Shown piece after piece: positions 46,057 through 54,547 of a stretch of DNA of 64,000 nucleotides. The position numbers were made by a program, and so were the translations under genes. Under the pieces are notes generated by a model. That model saw only the letters and a list, made by a program, of their open reading frames with translations, had not been told where the DNA came from and searched no databases. Within the stretch, counting starts at the first letter, position 1. The number at the start of each line of letters is the position of its first letter. The DNA comes from Gemmatimonas sp. (GTDB lineage: Bacteria; Gemmatimonadota; Gemmatimonadetes; Gemmatimonadales; Gemmatimonadaceae), in the NCBI GenBank assembly GCA_023910675.1, contig JAAVWC010000003.1:1-64000 (forward strand), given 5' to 3'.

Positions 46057-47673
46057 TTACGCGGCGCCAAGGGTGCGCCAATAGCCTTCGTCTACGGGGT
46101 CCAGTCCGGGCGGCAACACGGACGAGACGGGCACGGCAACGCAGTGCGTCTCCCTTCGGGAAAGTGTCCCATGTGTTGTTTCTGTCCCATCTGTTCCGGC
46201 ATTCGGGGACACTTGGGACGGTGGCAACACATGGGACGGATGCGCAGACGGAAACGCGTTGCTGTCGTCGGGCTCCGTGGGCTCTGGGCAGTAGCGCGCC
46301 CAAGCGTCCGCGAACATGGCGGCATGGAGCCACCGAGCTTTGGTGCCCTCGTGCCACTGAGGCGCCGTGCTGGCGATGTCGAAACGCTTCAGCAGGTCGT
46401 GCAGCGCGCGCGCCGAAAGCGGCCGCGACTGCCGGTAGTCCGCCCACGGGCTGCCCTCTTGGTCATGCAGCCAAGCGAGCAACGCCGTCGGCTGTACTGA
46501 GGCGTCCTGGTGATCGGCGAAGTATCGACGGATGTCGAGTAGCAACAACACGCCGATGTCCGCCTCTTCGTCTGCTGAACGACGGGTCAGCGCGTCACAT
46601 GCTTCCGACAGCAGCACCGAGAACGGTCCGCCAATCGCGTTGCCGAGTGCGAGTGCTGGTCCCCAGAGGTCGCGCGCGCGCCCGTCAAGATGACTAGGGA
46701 ACGGCAGGTGTGCCGCGTCTTCGTGTAATGCGTCGGCCAATGGCGCCCGGAGCTGTTCGCCTAAGCGGGCAAGCTGTTGCCGCATGGGGTCCGCCCAGGT
46801 GTCCGCGTGCATGGCTTGTAGCGGGCGCGGGTGTACGCCAGCCGGCGCCCGCTCCAACGTGATCGTATACGCACGGCTTCGGGTCGTATCGTGCAGGGTG
46901 CGCCCGATGCCAGCGACGGCGCGGAAGCCGAACACGTCGAACGCTTTCGGCTCGTGATCGTCGCCGACGCTGCGCAGAAATCGACCACCACGAGAAAAGC
47001 CGGCGTTGAGCAACCCCGTGATTTCGCCCGCGCGATCACCGATAAGCCATTGGTCTAGCTCGTCAAGCACCAGCGTTGCCCGATCACGTTCGGCCAAGCG
47101 AAACAGCGCGCTCAGTGTGGCGTTCTCACACTTGAGTGACCGTGCCGCCAGCAGCGTTACCAAGTCCAGTAGCGTGGATTTCCCACAACCACGCGTAGGG
47201 CTTCGTACCCACAGCAGTGGCGCCACCGGCAGCACATCGAGACAGTAGGTCAAGACGAGCCACGCCACTACCACCACGTCGGCGTGTTTGGGCAGGTGCA
47301 GGTGCATCGCGATGCGAGCGAGCAACGCCTCTAGCACCATATCGGCCGCGACAGGTTCGGGCCATGCTTGCACCGGGCGCACCAGTCCCGACACAGACAC
47401 GGGCGTGTCCGCTCCATTGGCGGGTGGTGGTTGTATGGCGAGCGTTACCAGCGCGTTGCGGATTACCTCGTGCACGGTGGTGTCCTGCACTTGCTTCACC
47501 AGCCGTTCCCGTGCGTTGCCGTTCATGAGGTCCACGGCTTCGAGCGTCATACCGCCATCTATCGTGATCGCCACGGCCGGCCGCTTTCGACCCTTCGTCC
47601 ACACCAACCGCACAGAACCTCGTCCTGGTATTTCGATGCTATCGGCGCTGAGTTCCGCGTCAGGCGGCAGCAT
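46057..47673 (-). CDS. DUF3631-type AAA-like ATPase, putative replication helicase of the element
   Basis: 538 residues from ATG 47673 (GAGG 7 bases upstream; it overlaps the previous gene by 14 bp). Walker A in SPTRGCGKSTLLDL (about 158-171), Walker B in TLVLDELDQWL, and the DUF3631 signature ITGLLNAGFSRGGRFLR, FRAVAGIGRTLHDTTRSRAY, TITLERAP. The C-terminus has a helical domain (LHDLLKRFDIASTAPQW) and a disordered tail. Such proteins pair with primases in mobile elements; no separate primase is visible here. Confidence 0.85.
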   Translation of the reverse strand: MLPPDAELSADSIEIPGRGSVRLVWTKGRKRPAVAITIDGGMTLEAVDLMNGNARERLVKQVQDTTVHEVIRNALVTLAIQPPPANGADTPVSVSGLVRPVQAWPEPVAADMVLEALLARIAMHLHLPKHADVVVVAWLVLTYCLDVLPVAPLLWVRSPTRGCGKSTLLDLVTLLAARSLKCENATLSALFRLAERDRATLVLDELDQWLIGDRAGEITGLLNAGFSRGGRFLRSVGDDHEPKAFDVFGFRAVAGIGRTLHDTTRSRAYTITLERAPAGVHPRPLQAMHADTWADPMRQQLARLGEQLRAPLADALHEDAAHLPFPSHLDGRARDLWGPALALGNAIGGPFSVLLSEACDALTRRSADEEADIGVLLLLDIRRYFADHQDASVQPTALLAWLHDQEGSPWADYRQSRPLSARALHDLLKRFDIASTAPQWHEGTKARWLHAAMFADAWARYCPEPTEPDDSNAFPSAHPSHVLPPSQVSPNAGTDGTETTHGTLSRRETHCVAVPVSSVLPPGLDPVDEGYWRTLGAA

Positions 47674-48070
47674 GGTCCGCCTCACTGACTCGGTGTCGAT
47701 CCCACGCGCGACGTACCAGCGCGTCCAACCGGATACACTGTTCTGGGGTGGCGTTGCGGCGGGTGGCGTACCGCTGTACCTCGTGGCGCGCGATGTCGAG
47801 CGTTGAGAAATACCGCGCGGCATCGGCGGCCACGTCTGCCGCTTCGGCCGTGGTCATCGGCGGTTGCGCGTGGTGCGCATCCGTGACCACCATCGTGGCG
47901 AGCAACCCGAGCACGTCCTCTCGGAGTTCGACGCCGGCCTCGTCACGCCAGCGAATAAGCAGAAAGGTCAGATTGTCGCGACCGACGCCGAACGTCTCGT
48001 GGAGCCCTCGCGCGAGACGAAGGGCACGCACCAACGGCGGGTCTTGGTCAGTGGTGTGCAAGGCGGTCAT
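47660..48070 (-). CDS. Unknown helical protein of element B
   Basis: 136 residues from ATG 48070, which overlaps the preceding stop (ATGA). Helical: DPPLVRALRLARGLHETFG, DNLTFLLIRWRDEAG, VLGLLATMVVTDA, AADVAADAARYFSTLDIARH. No recognised motif. Its end overlaps the DUF3631 ATPase start, so a functional link in replication is possible. Confidence 0.65.
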   Translation of the reverse strand: MTALHTTDQDPPLVRALRLARGLHETFGVGRDNLTFLLIRWRDEAGVELREDVLGLLATMVVTDAHHAQPPMTTAEAADVAADAARYFSTLDIARHEVQRYATRRNATPEQCIRLDALVRRAWDRHRVSEADHAAA

Positions 48071-48384
48071 GCGGGCATCTCCGCACGACTGGTGAACGCG
48101 AGCACTTCGGACGCCAGCCAATCGAGTACCAGGCGCCGCACGCGTTCCGTTGGGATGGTCGCGACGCTGCGCAACGGATGGCCGGGAGCGTTCCCGAACA
48201 CCACCAGCGGCAGGAGCGGGTGCGAGGGGCGGACAGCGAGAATGTCCCCACGACGGGCGTGGAAGGGGCCAACGATGGCCGTCTCTACGCGGTACATCGT
48301 CACGAAGCCGGCGACCGGCAGAGCGGTGAACGTTGACACCGCTTCCGTCTCACGAGCTGGGCGGATAGCTTTTGCTTTCGGCAA
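48067..48384 (-). CDS. Unknown small protein of element B, TTG start
   Basis: 105 residues if the TTG at 48384 is used; AGGAG sits 6 bases upstream, whereas the longer ATG at 48456 has a poor site and adds an Arg/Pro-rich stretch that overlaps a hairpin (arms GGGTCCCCG/CGGGGGCCC near 48400-48423). VGPFHARRGDILAVRPSHPLLPLVVF is a likely beta domain. Stop overlaps the next ATG. Confidence 0.6.
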   Translation of the reverse strand: MPKAKAIRPARETEAVSTFTALPVAGFVTMYRVETAIVGPFHARRGDILAVRPSHPLLPLVVFGNAPGHPLRSVATIPTERVRRLVLDWLASEVLAFTSRAEMPA

Positions 48385-48439
48385 TGCAGTCTCCTGACGG
48401 GTCCCCGCGCAAACGGGGGCCCGTCGTCGTTTGGGGGAT

Positions 48440-48634
48440 TCAGCGGCGGGGGGCATCGGCTTCGGTGCCTTCGTCCAGGATGCGCGCGAGGTCGCGCTCT
48501 CGGATGCGCAGTGCGCGCGTTCCGATCCGGACCGCCGGGAGTATCCCTCGGTCGATCATCGAGTAGATCGTGGCCGGCGTGAGGTCGAGCCGAACAGCGA
48601 CCGCTTTCACCGTAACAAGTCCTTGCGCGGGCAT
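48440..48634 (-). CDS. Excisionase/AlpA-like HTH protein
   Basis: 64 residues from ATG 48634 (GGAG upstream). The MerR-like excisionase HTH reads LVTVKAVAVRLDLTPATIYS then MIDRGILPAVRIGTRALRIRERDL. First gene of the minus-strand operon and divergent from the repressor, the normal place for a recombination directionality factor or an operon activator. Confidence 0.8.
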   Translation of the reverse strand: MPAQGLVTVKAVAVRLDLTPATIYSMIDRGILPAVRIGTRALRIRERDLARILDEGTEADAPRR

Positions 48635-48678
48635 CGGGGCTCCGGTTGGCAGTGGCAAGAATAAACCCATGTGACAGG

Positions 48679-48719
48679 ATTCTACACAATAGCAGACAAG
48701 TACACAATATGTGTATAAT
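48679..48719. promoter_or_regulatory. Overlapping divergent promoters and palindromic operator of element B
   Basis: Minus strand: TTGTGT (48702-48707) and TAGAAT (48679-48684) with a 17-bp spacer, for the excisionase operon. Plus strand: a perfect TATAAT at 48714-48719, only 6 bp before the repressor ATG. The palindrome TACACA-ATA-TGTGTA (48701-48715) overlaps both, and a half site TACACAAT recurs at 48683-48690, 18 bp away. This is the layout of an autoregulated lysis-lysogeny type switch. Confidence 0.75.
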
Positions 48720-48725
48720 ACTGCC

Positions 48726-49409
48726 ATGACTGATAATCGAGCCAAGCAAGTCGAGATCGGCGCGCGCCTTCGATCGACGATGGAAGACAAGGGGCTTTCT
48801 GCCCGTAGCCTTGCGATCGCCCTAGAGGAACGTGGGCTCCAGTCGGTGAACCGGACGACGATCGGCGATTATTTGGCCGGCCGGTATAGCCCCACGGCGG
48901 CGCTCCTTCTCGATATTGCCGACGTGCTTGGGGTAACTCCTGGGTGGCTGCTTACTGGGGAGGGCCCCCAAGTGGTGTTGGCGACTGAACGCGCGAGCAC
49001 CGAGCGATGGGGGTGGCTTTCGGCAGCACTTCAGGAACGGATAATCCGTGCTGCGCAGCGCGCCAGCGCGCCGGGTCAGTCGGCTGAGGAGGCAGTGCAG
49101 GCCGTAGATGCCTATCTACTCGGCGCGCTCCATTTGGCAGACACGAGACTCGCGCCACACTCAATGGCCGAAATCGCCGCCCGGTGCTTCAACCAAGGGG
49201 CGGAGCAGGATCTAGGCGACGTGATTGCCCTGCTGGTGTTCGCCTTCGACAAGATCCACACCGTTACCGGCAAGAGCCCGTGGGGCGGGTGGGACGTAGC
49301 CGCGCGCTACCCGGACGATTTCGGCGAGGAGAGTGTGGCGCCGAGTGTGGTAACAAGCCACAAAACGACTAAACAAGGCAGCAAACAACCGAAAAAGAAA
49401 AAGGGCTAG
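48726..49409 (+). CDS. CI-like XRE-family repressor of element B
   Basis: 227 residues. The N-terminal HTH (about 8-75) is IGARLRSTMEDKGLSARSLA then NRTTIGDYLAGRYSPTAALL and IADVLGVTPGWLLTGEG. The rest is a helical domain without a LexA-type Ser-Lys peptidase; the C-terminus is Lys-rich. The only gene on the plus strand in the element, next to the tRNA. With the -10 box ending 6 bp before the ATG, the mRNA is probably leaderless. It likely represses the excisionase operon and itself. Confidence 0.85.
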   Translation: MTDNRAKQVEIGARLRSTMEDKGLSARSLAIALEERGLQSVNRTTIGDYLAGRYSPTAALLLDIADVLGVTPGWLLTGEGPQVVLATERASTERWGWLSAALQERIIRAAQRASAPGQSAEEAVQAVDAYLLGALHLADTRLAPHSMAEIAARCFNQGAEQDLGDVIALLVFAFDKIHTVTGKSPWGGWDVAARYPDDFGEESVAPSVVTSHKTTKQGSKQPKKKKG

Positions 49410-49427
49410 CCCGTAGGCTAACCCCTT
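49401..49427. terminator. Bidirectional terminator at the repressor end
   Basis: AAGGGCTAGCC-CGTA-GGCTAACCCCTT forms an imperfect hairpin that includes the repressor stop codon. It is followed by CTCTTTT on the plus strand and by a T-rich stretch on the minus strand, so it can end both the repressor and the tRNA-Asn transcript. Confidence 0.75.
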
Positions 49428-49458
49428 CTCTTTTCACGCTATATCCTTCGTTTTCAAT

Positions 49459-49502
49459 AGCTCCCGGGGAGGGACTCGAACCCCCGACAGGGTGATTAAC
49501 AG
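49459..49502 (-). repeat. 44-bp att repeat within intact tRNA-Asn
   Basis: The right-hand copy of the 44-bp repeat at 42572-42615. It runs from the anticodon loop of tRNA-Asn through its 3' end, so insertion restores a complete tRNA gene. Confidence 0.93.
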
Positions 49503-49533
49503 TCACCTGCTCTACCACCTGAGCTACCCGGGA
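49461..49533 (-). tRNA. tRNA-Asn (anticodon GTT)
   Basis: 73 bases with a full cloverleaf: acceptor TCCCGGG/CCCGGGA, D stem GCTC/GAGC, anticodon stem GGTGA/TCACC around loop CTGTTAA (anticodon GTT), five-base variable region, T stem GGGGG/CCCTC with loop TTCGAGT, discriminator G. No encoded CCA. It is the integration site of the array to its left. Confidence 0.97.
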
Positions 49534-49625
49534 ATACTCGACCAACGGCACCACACCTGCTGCTCCGGCCGACCGCCACAAGGACGCGCCAGAGCCTCAT
49601 ATAATCACAGGGCAGGGCACGTGAG

Positions 49626-52478
49626 TCAAGCGGGGCCCGCCAACGGGAGTACGGTCCGGAGCCAGCGGCCCGTGTGGGACGCCGGCTCGTTGATGATGTC
49701 TTCCGGGACGCCCCATGGCCACGACCTGGCCACCGCCGTCGCCGCCGTCGGGGCCCATGTCCACGATCCAGTACGGCCAGCTTGATCACATCCAGGTTGT
49801 GCTCGATGAGAAGCAGCGTGTGCCCCTGGTCCAAGAGGCGCTCGAAGACCTGCGCGAGCTTGCGGATGTCCTCGAGGTGCAGCCCGGTCGTGGGCTCATC
49901 GAGTACATAGAGCTTCCGGGCGCTCCCCTTGGCCGTCAGTGCGAGTTCGCGGGCAATCTTGAGACGTTGCGCTTCGCCGCCGGACAGTGTCGTAGCCGGC
50001 TGCCCCAGGCGCAGATAGCCAAGCCCCACCTGCTGCACGTGCCAGAGCGCCTGCGCCAGTTTGTCTTCGCGCGGGAAGAACTTGATCGCTTCGTCGACGG
50101 TGAGCTCCAGCACGTCGGCAATGTTTCGGCCCTTGAGGCGCACTTCGAGCAGATCCGGCTTGAACCGCTTGCCGCCGCAGGCGTCGCATGGCACGAAAAC
50201 GTCGGCCATGAACACCATTTCCACCTCGAGCGAGCCCGCGCCTTCGCAATGTTCGCATCGTCCGCCGGCCACGTTGAACGAGAAATGCCCGGGCCCGTAA
50301 CCTCGCGTGCGCGACAGCGGCAACTCGCTGAACAGGCGACGGATCTCGTCAGTACGCCTTCACGTACGTTACCGGGTTGGAGCGCGGGGACTTTCCAATG
50401 GGGCTCTGGTCGACGAGCACGACATCATCGAGATGTTCGTCGCCCGACAGCGAGGTGAAACTGCCTACGGTTTCGCCAAGGTGCTCCTTGGCCGAATGCT
50501 CGCCGTGCAGCCGCGCCTCGATGGCGTGAAAGAGCACGTCGTGCACGAGGGTGCTCTTGCCGGAACCGGAGACGCCGGTCACCACCGTCATCGCGCCGAG
50601 CGGGATGCGCACATCGACGCCATGCACGTTGTGCGCACGGGCCCCCCTCAAATCGAGCCAGCGTGGCCCCACTTTGCGTCGCGTGACGGGCACTTCAATA
50701 CGACGAGCACCGGTGAGGTACTGGCCGGTGAGCGGACTCTTGGCGATATCCGCCATGGGGCCGGCGAAGACCACCTGCCCGCCATGTTCACCGGCCGCAG
50801 GCCCCATCTCCACCATGTAGTCGGCAATGCGCATCGCTTCGAGATCGTGCTCCACCATGATCACGGTATTGCCCAGATCGCGCAGGCGCACCAGCAGCGA
50901 CAGCAGCCGGTCGAGGTCGCGTGAATGCAGGCCGATGCTCGGCTCATCGAGCACATACGTGGCATCGACGAGCGCGGCGCCGAGTGCGTTCGACAGGGTA
51001 ATGCGCTGCGCCTCACCGCCACTCAACGTGCGCGTGGCACGATCGAGTGTGAGGTACGTGAGTCCCACGTCGACCAGAAAGCGTACGCGGGTGCGCGCTT
51101 CACGCAGTACCGTTTCCGCAATGTGGGCGTCGCCACCGGTGAGCGCGAGATCGTCGATCCACGTGCGCAGATCCCGCACCGGCATCTGCGTCACGTCGGC
51201 AATGGTGCGCCCCTCCACGCGTACCTGCATCGCGTCTGGCTGCAGTTTGCTGCCGCCGCACGACGCGCACGTTTGCGCGCTCTGATACTTCCGGAGAAAA
51301 ATGCGGATGTACTGCTTGTACTTCTTCTCTTCGAGCGCCTGCAGGAACGGATAGATGCCCGTGTACTGTCGGGACTTGCCATGCAGCAGTTCCTTGCGCG
51401 CCTTGGCGGGCAGCGACTTCCACGGCGCGTCGGGCGACACGCCAAGGGTCCGCGCCTGATCGACCACCAGCCGGCGCTGCTTCTCGTAGCGCGGCGCCGT
51501 CCACGGGTCGATGGCGCCGTCACGAACGGAGCGCTCGTGATTGGGAACGATGAGCCCTTCGTCGTAGTCGAGTGTGGCGCCGAACCCGTTACAGGTGGGG
51601 CAGGCGCCGCGCGGATTGTTGAACGAAAACAGCTGCGGCGTGGGCATGGGCGCACGCGTGCCGTCGTTGGGACACTCGAAGCGTTCGGTGAACGACAGCC
51701 GTGTGACGGCGACGCCGTCGGCGGCCGCGCCGAGTCCGGGCGGCGGCACTACGGGCTCGGGAAAGAGCAGCGCCGCATCACCATCGCCTTCGAGAAATGC
51801 CGTCTGCACCGCATCGGCCACGCGGCCGCGGCCACTCGGCTCCACGCGTAACCGGTCGACGACCACGAAGACATCGGCCGCCGACGACAGATCGATCGTC
51901 TCCGGGCCAATGTCATCCAGATGATGCACCGTGTCACCCACGGCAATGCGCACGAACCCACGCGCACGCAGATTCTCGGCGATCACCGCGTGCGTGACGG
52001 CGCTGGAGCGGATGAGCGGGCAGGCGACCATGAAGCGCGTCCCCTCCGGCAGCGCGAGCACCACATCGGTGACGGACTGCACGGTGTCGGGGCGCAACTC
52101 CCGATTGCAGACGCGGCAATAGGTGCGCCCCACGCGTGCCCACAGCAGTCGCAGGTAATCGTAGATCTCGGTGGCTGTTCCTACCGTCGAGCGCGACGTT
52201 TTTGTGGGATTCTTCTGCTCGATCGCGACCGCCGGGGACATCCCCTCGATGCTATCGACGTCGGGCTTCTCCATGCGCTCGAGGAACTGCCGCGCATACG
52301 CCGACAGCGACTCCACGTACCGCCGCTGTCCTTCGGCGTACAGCGTGTCGAAGGCCAGCGAGGATTTACCGGAGCCGGAGACCCCGGTCACCACGGTTAT
52401 CGCGCGGCGCGGCAGGTCGAGATTGAAGCCCTTCAGGTTGTGCTGACGGGCACCGAGGATGCGGATCGTGTCCTTCAT
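49626..52478 (-). pseudogene. uvrA: Excinuclease ABC subunit A with three single-base frameshifts
   Basis: Reading from 52478, a full UvrA of about 949 residues is present: Walker A GVSGSGKSSLAFDTL, RTLSGGEAQRITLSNALG, second Walker A GVSGSGKSTLVHDVL, zinc cluster CEHCEGAG with CDACGGKRF, and TTLSGGEAQRLKIAREL. The frame breaks three times by one extra base: at 50351 (after TYVKAY), at 49773 (LDVIKLA should continue DWIVDMG) and at 49703-49704 (GRPEDII). The stop is then 49626. All three look like insertions, and the intervening frames are well conserved, so either very recent decay or sequencing error. Confidence 0.9.
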
Positions 52479-52538
52479 TCTTTGAAAACTATCGGGAACC
52501 CCAAACGGATTCCGACGCGCGTATAGATTCCGCCACTT

Positions 52539-54479
52539 ATGGCCGCAGCCGCTCCTTCCGCTCCCCCCGACGACGACGCGATGGGCAAGGCGTACGACGC
52601 CCGACTCGTTCGTCGGTTGCTGGCGTACGTCCGGCCCTATGCCTCGGTCGTCGCCGCCGCGCTCGGCTGCATAGCGCTCGCGGCCGGTATGCAGCTGGCG
52701 GGGCCGCTGCTCACGCGCTGGGTGATCGACGTGGCGCTGCCATCGCGCGATCCCGCGCTGGTGGTGCGGGTGGCCCTCGCCTTCGCGCTCATGCTCGTGG
52801 TGCAGTTTGGGGCGGCCTATGGTGAAACGCTGCTGACGTCACTGCTGGGGCAGCGCGTCATGCGTGATCTGCGGGCCGAACTGTTTGCGCGGCTTCAGCA
52901 GCTTCCCATTGCGTACTTCGATCGCACGCCGGTAGGCCGGCTGGTCACCCGGGTCACCAGCGACGTGGAGGCGCTCAACGAGCTCTTCACGTCGGGGGTG
53001 GTCTCCGGCATTGGCGATCTGTTTACGCTGCTCGCCATTGGCGTCGTCATGCTCGTGGTCGACTGGCGGTTGGCACTGGCCGCCTTCGTCGTCATTCCGT
53101 TCGTGCTCCTGGCGTCGCGCCTATTTCAGAAGTACGTGCGGAGTTCGTACCGCGACATTCGGACTCGCCTGGCGCAGCTCAATGCGTATCTGGGTGAACG
53201 ATTGGCGGGCATTCGGCTCGTCCAGCTGTTTGGGCGCGAGCAGGCGGAACGTCGCCGTTTCGAGGGGCTGAACAGCGCCCACCTCGGCGCGCATCTCACG
53301 TCGATCACCGTGTATGCCCTGTACTTCCCCGTCATCGAGTTTCTCACCACGCTGGCGTTGGCCAGTCTGCTGGTGACGGCCGGGTATGAAGTGAGCGCGG
53401 GCGGTGTCACCGTCGGCACGGTGGCGGCATTTCTCCAGCTCGTGCGGCGCTTCTTTCAGCCGCTCCAGGACCTCTCCGAGAAGTACAACATTCTCCAGTC
53501 GGCGATGGCTGCGTCCGAGCGCATTTTCGGCCTGCTCGATACGCCGGGCGCCCCGGGCGTGGCGCACACCCCCGATCGGGACGTGCAGGTCGCGGCGCTC
53601 CGGCAGCGCGGCGTGACGATTGTCTTCGACGACGTGTGGTTTGCCTACGGTGCCGACGGCGGCGTGACGGATGACGCGGCAACGCGTGGCAGGGAGGCGG
53701 TCGCGGAAACCGATGCCGAAGCCCAAACAGCGGCCCCCCGGTGGGTCCTGAAGGGGGTGAGCTTCACCGTGGCGCCGGGGCAGTTTCTGGCTCTGGTGGG
53801 CCACACCGGCGCCGGGAAGAGCACGATCGTGAACTTGCTGCTCCGGTTCTACGAGCCGCAGCGCGGGCGCATCCTGGTCAACGGAACCGACATTGCGGCC
53901 ATGCCGGTGGACGTGCTCCGTTCGGTCGTGGCCTACGTCCAGCAAGACATTTTTCTCTTTGCGGGGGACGTGGCCGCCAATGTCCGGCTGTCGGCACCGC
54001 TCGATGACGCCGCGCTGCAGGAGGCGGCGACCCGGGTGGGCGCCGACCGGGTGATCGCGAAATTGCCGGGCCAGTGGCATCACGAGTTGGGCGAGCGCGG
54101 CGCCGGCGTAAGCGTTGGGGAGCGCCAATTACTCGCTTTCGCCCGCGCTATTGCGTCTGATCCCTCGCTGCTCATTCTCGACGAGGCCACGAGTGCCGTC
54201 GATTCGCACATCGAAGCCGATATCCAACGGGCGGTGGCAACGCTCATGGGCGGCCGGACGACCATCGCCATTGCCCATCGCCTGAGCACGATTGTGCACG
54301 CCGACGAGATCCTGGTACTGCACCACGGCGAGATCCTCGAACGTGGCACACACCGGGCGTTACTGGCCGCCGGCGGCACGTACGAGCGCCTCTTCCGCTT
54401 GCAGGGCGGGGGGGACGCCGAACGCGAGTTTGCTGTCACGTCGGATATACGCTTGCCAACCGACGTGACTCTCGGGTAG
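52539..54479 (+). CDS. ABC exporter half-transporter (MsbA/MdlB type)
   Basis: 646 residues: an ABC membrane domain with six helices (about 30-330) fused to an ATPase (about 360-620). Walker A LVGHTGAGKSTIVNLLLRFY, Q-loop AYVQQDIFLF, and a signature written VSVGERQ instead of LSGGQ. Walker B LLILDEATSAVD and switch His in IAIAHRLSTI. About 40 residues of Ala/Glu-rich insert lie between the domains. Exports a lipid or drug-like substrate as a dimer; substrate unknown. Confidence 0.93.
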   Translation: MAAAAPSAPPDDDAMGKAYDARLVRRLLAYVRPYASVVAAALGCIALAAGMQLAGPLLTRWVIDVALPSRDPALVVRVALAFALMLVVQFGAAYGETLLTSLLGQRVMRDLRAELFARLQQLPIAYFDRTPVGRLVTRVTSDVEALNELFTSGVVSGIGDLFTLLAIGVVMLVVDWRLALAAFVVIPFVLLASRLFQKYVRSSYRDIRTRLAQLNAYLGERLAGIRLVQLFGREQAERRRFEGLNSAHLGAHLTSITVYALYFPVIEFLTTLALASLLVTAGYEVSAGGVTVGTVAAFLQLVRRFFQPLQDLSEKYNILQSAMAASERIFGLLDTPGAPGVAHTPDRDVQVAALRQRGVTIVFDDVWFAYGADGGVTDDAATRGREAVAETDAEAQTAAPRWVLKGVSFTVAPGQFLALVGHTGAGKSTIVNLLLRFYEPQRGRILVNGTDIAAMPVDVLRSVVAYVQQDIFLFAGDVAANVRLSAPLDDAALQEAATRVGADRVIAKLPGQWHHELGERGAGVSVGERQLLAFARAIASDPSLLILDEATSAVDSHIEADIQRAVATLMGGRTTIAIAHRLSTIVHADEILVLHHGEILERGTHRALLAAGGTYERLFRLQGGGDAEREFAVTSDIRLPTDVTLG

Positions 54480-54547
54480 CTTCGCTGCTACTCTGTAGTG
54501 TCCCTCTGAGTTCCCTGAGTTTCCCCCCGGACGTACACCCCACCCAC

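Larger units (their letters stand above)
42571..49502. mobile_element. Integrated element B: satellite/prophage-like island at tRNA-Asn
   Basis: About 6.9 kb between 44-bp direct repeats (42572-42615 and 49459-49502), the second being the 3' part of the intact tRNA-Asn. It holds a tyrosine integrase, two paralogous winged-helix proteins, small proteins, a small-terminase-like candidate, a DUF3631 ATPase, an excisionase-like protein and a divergent repressor. No capsid, tail or large terminase genes. The layout resembles phage satellites (PICI-like) or a minimal integrative element. Confidence 0.85.

Noticed and set aside
48385-48456. N-terminal extension to ATG 48456 for the small gene ending at 48067
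   Set aside because: The stretch is Arg/Pro-rich, overlaps a hairpin, and has a poor ribosome site, whereas TTG 48384 has AGGAG at ideal spacing.
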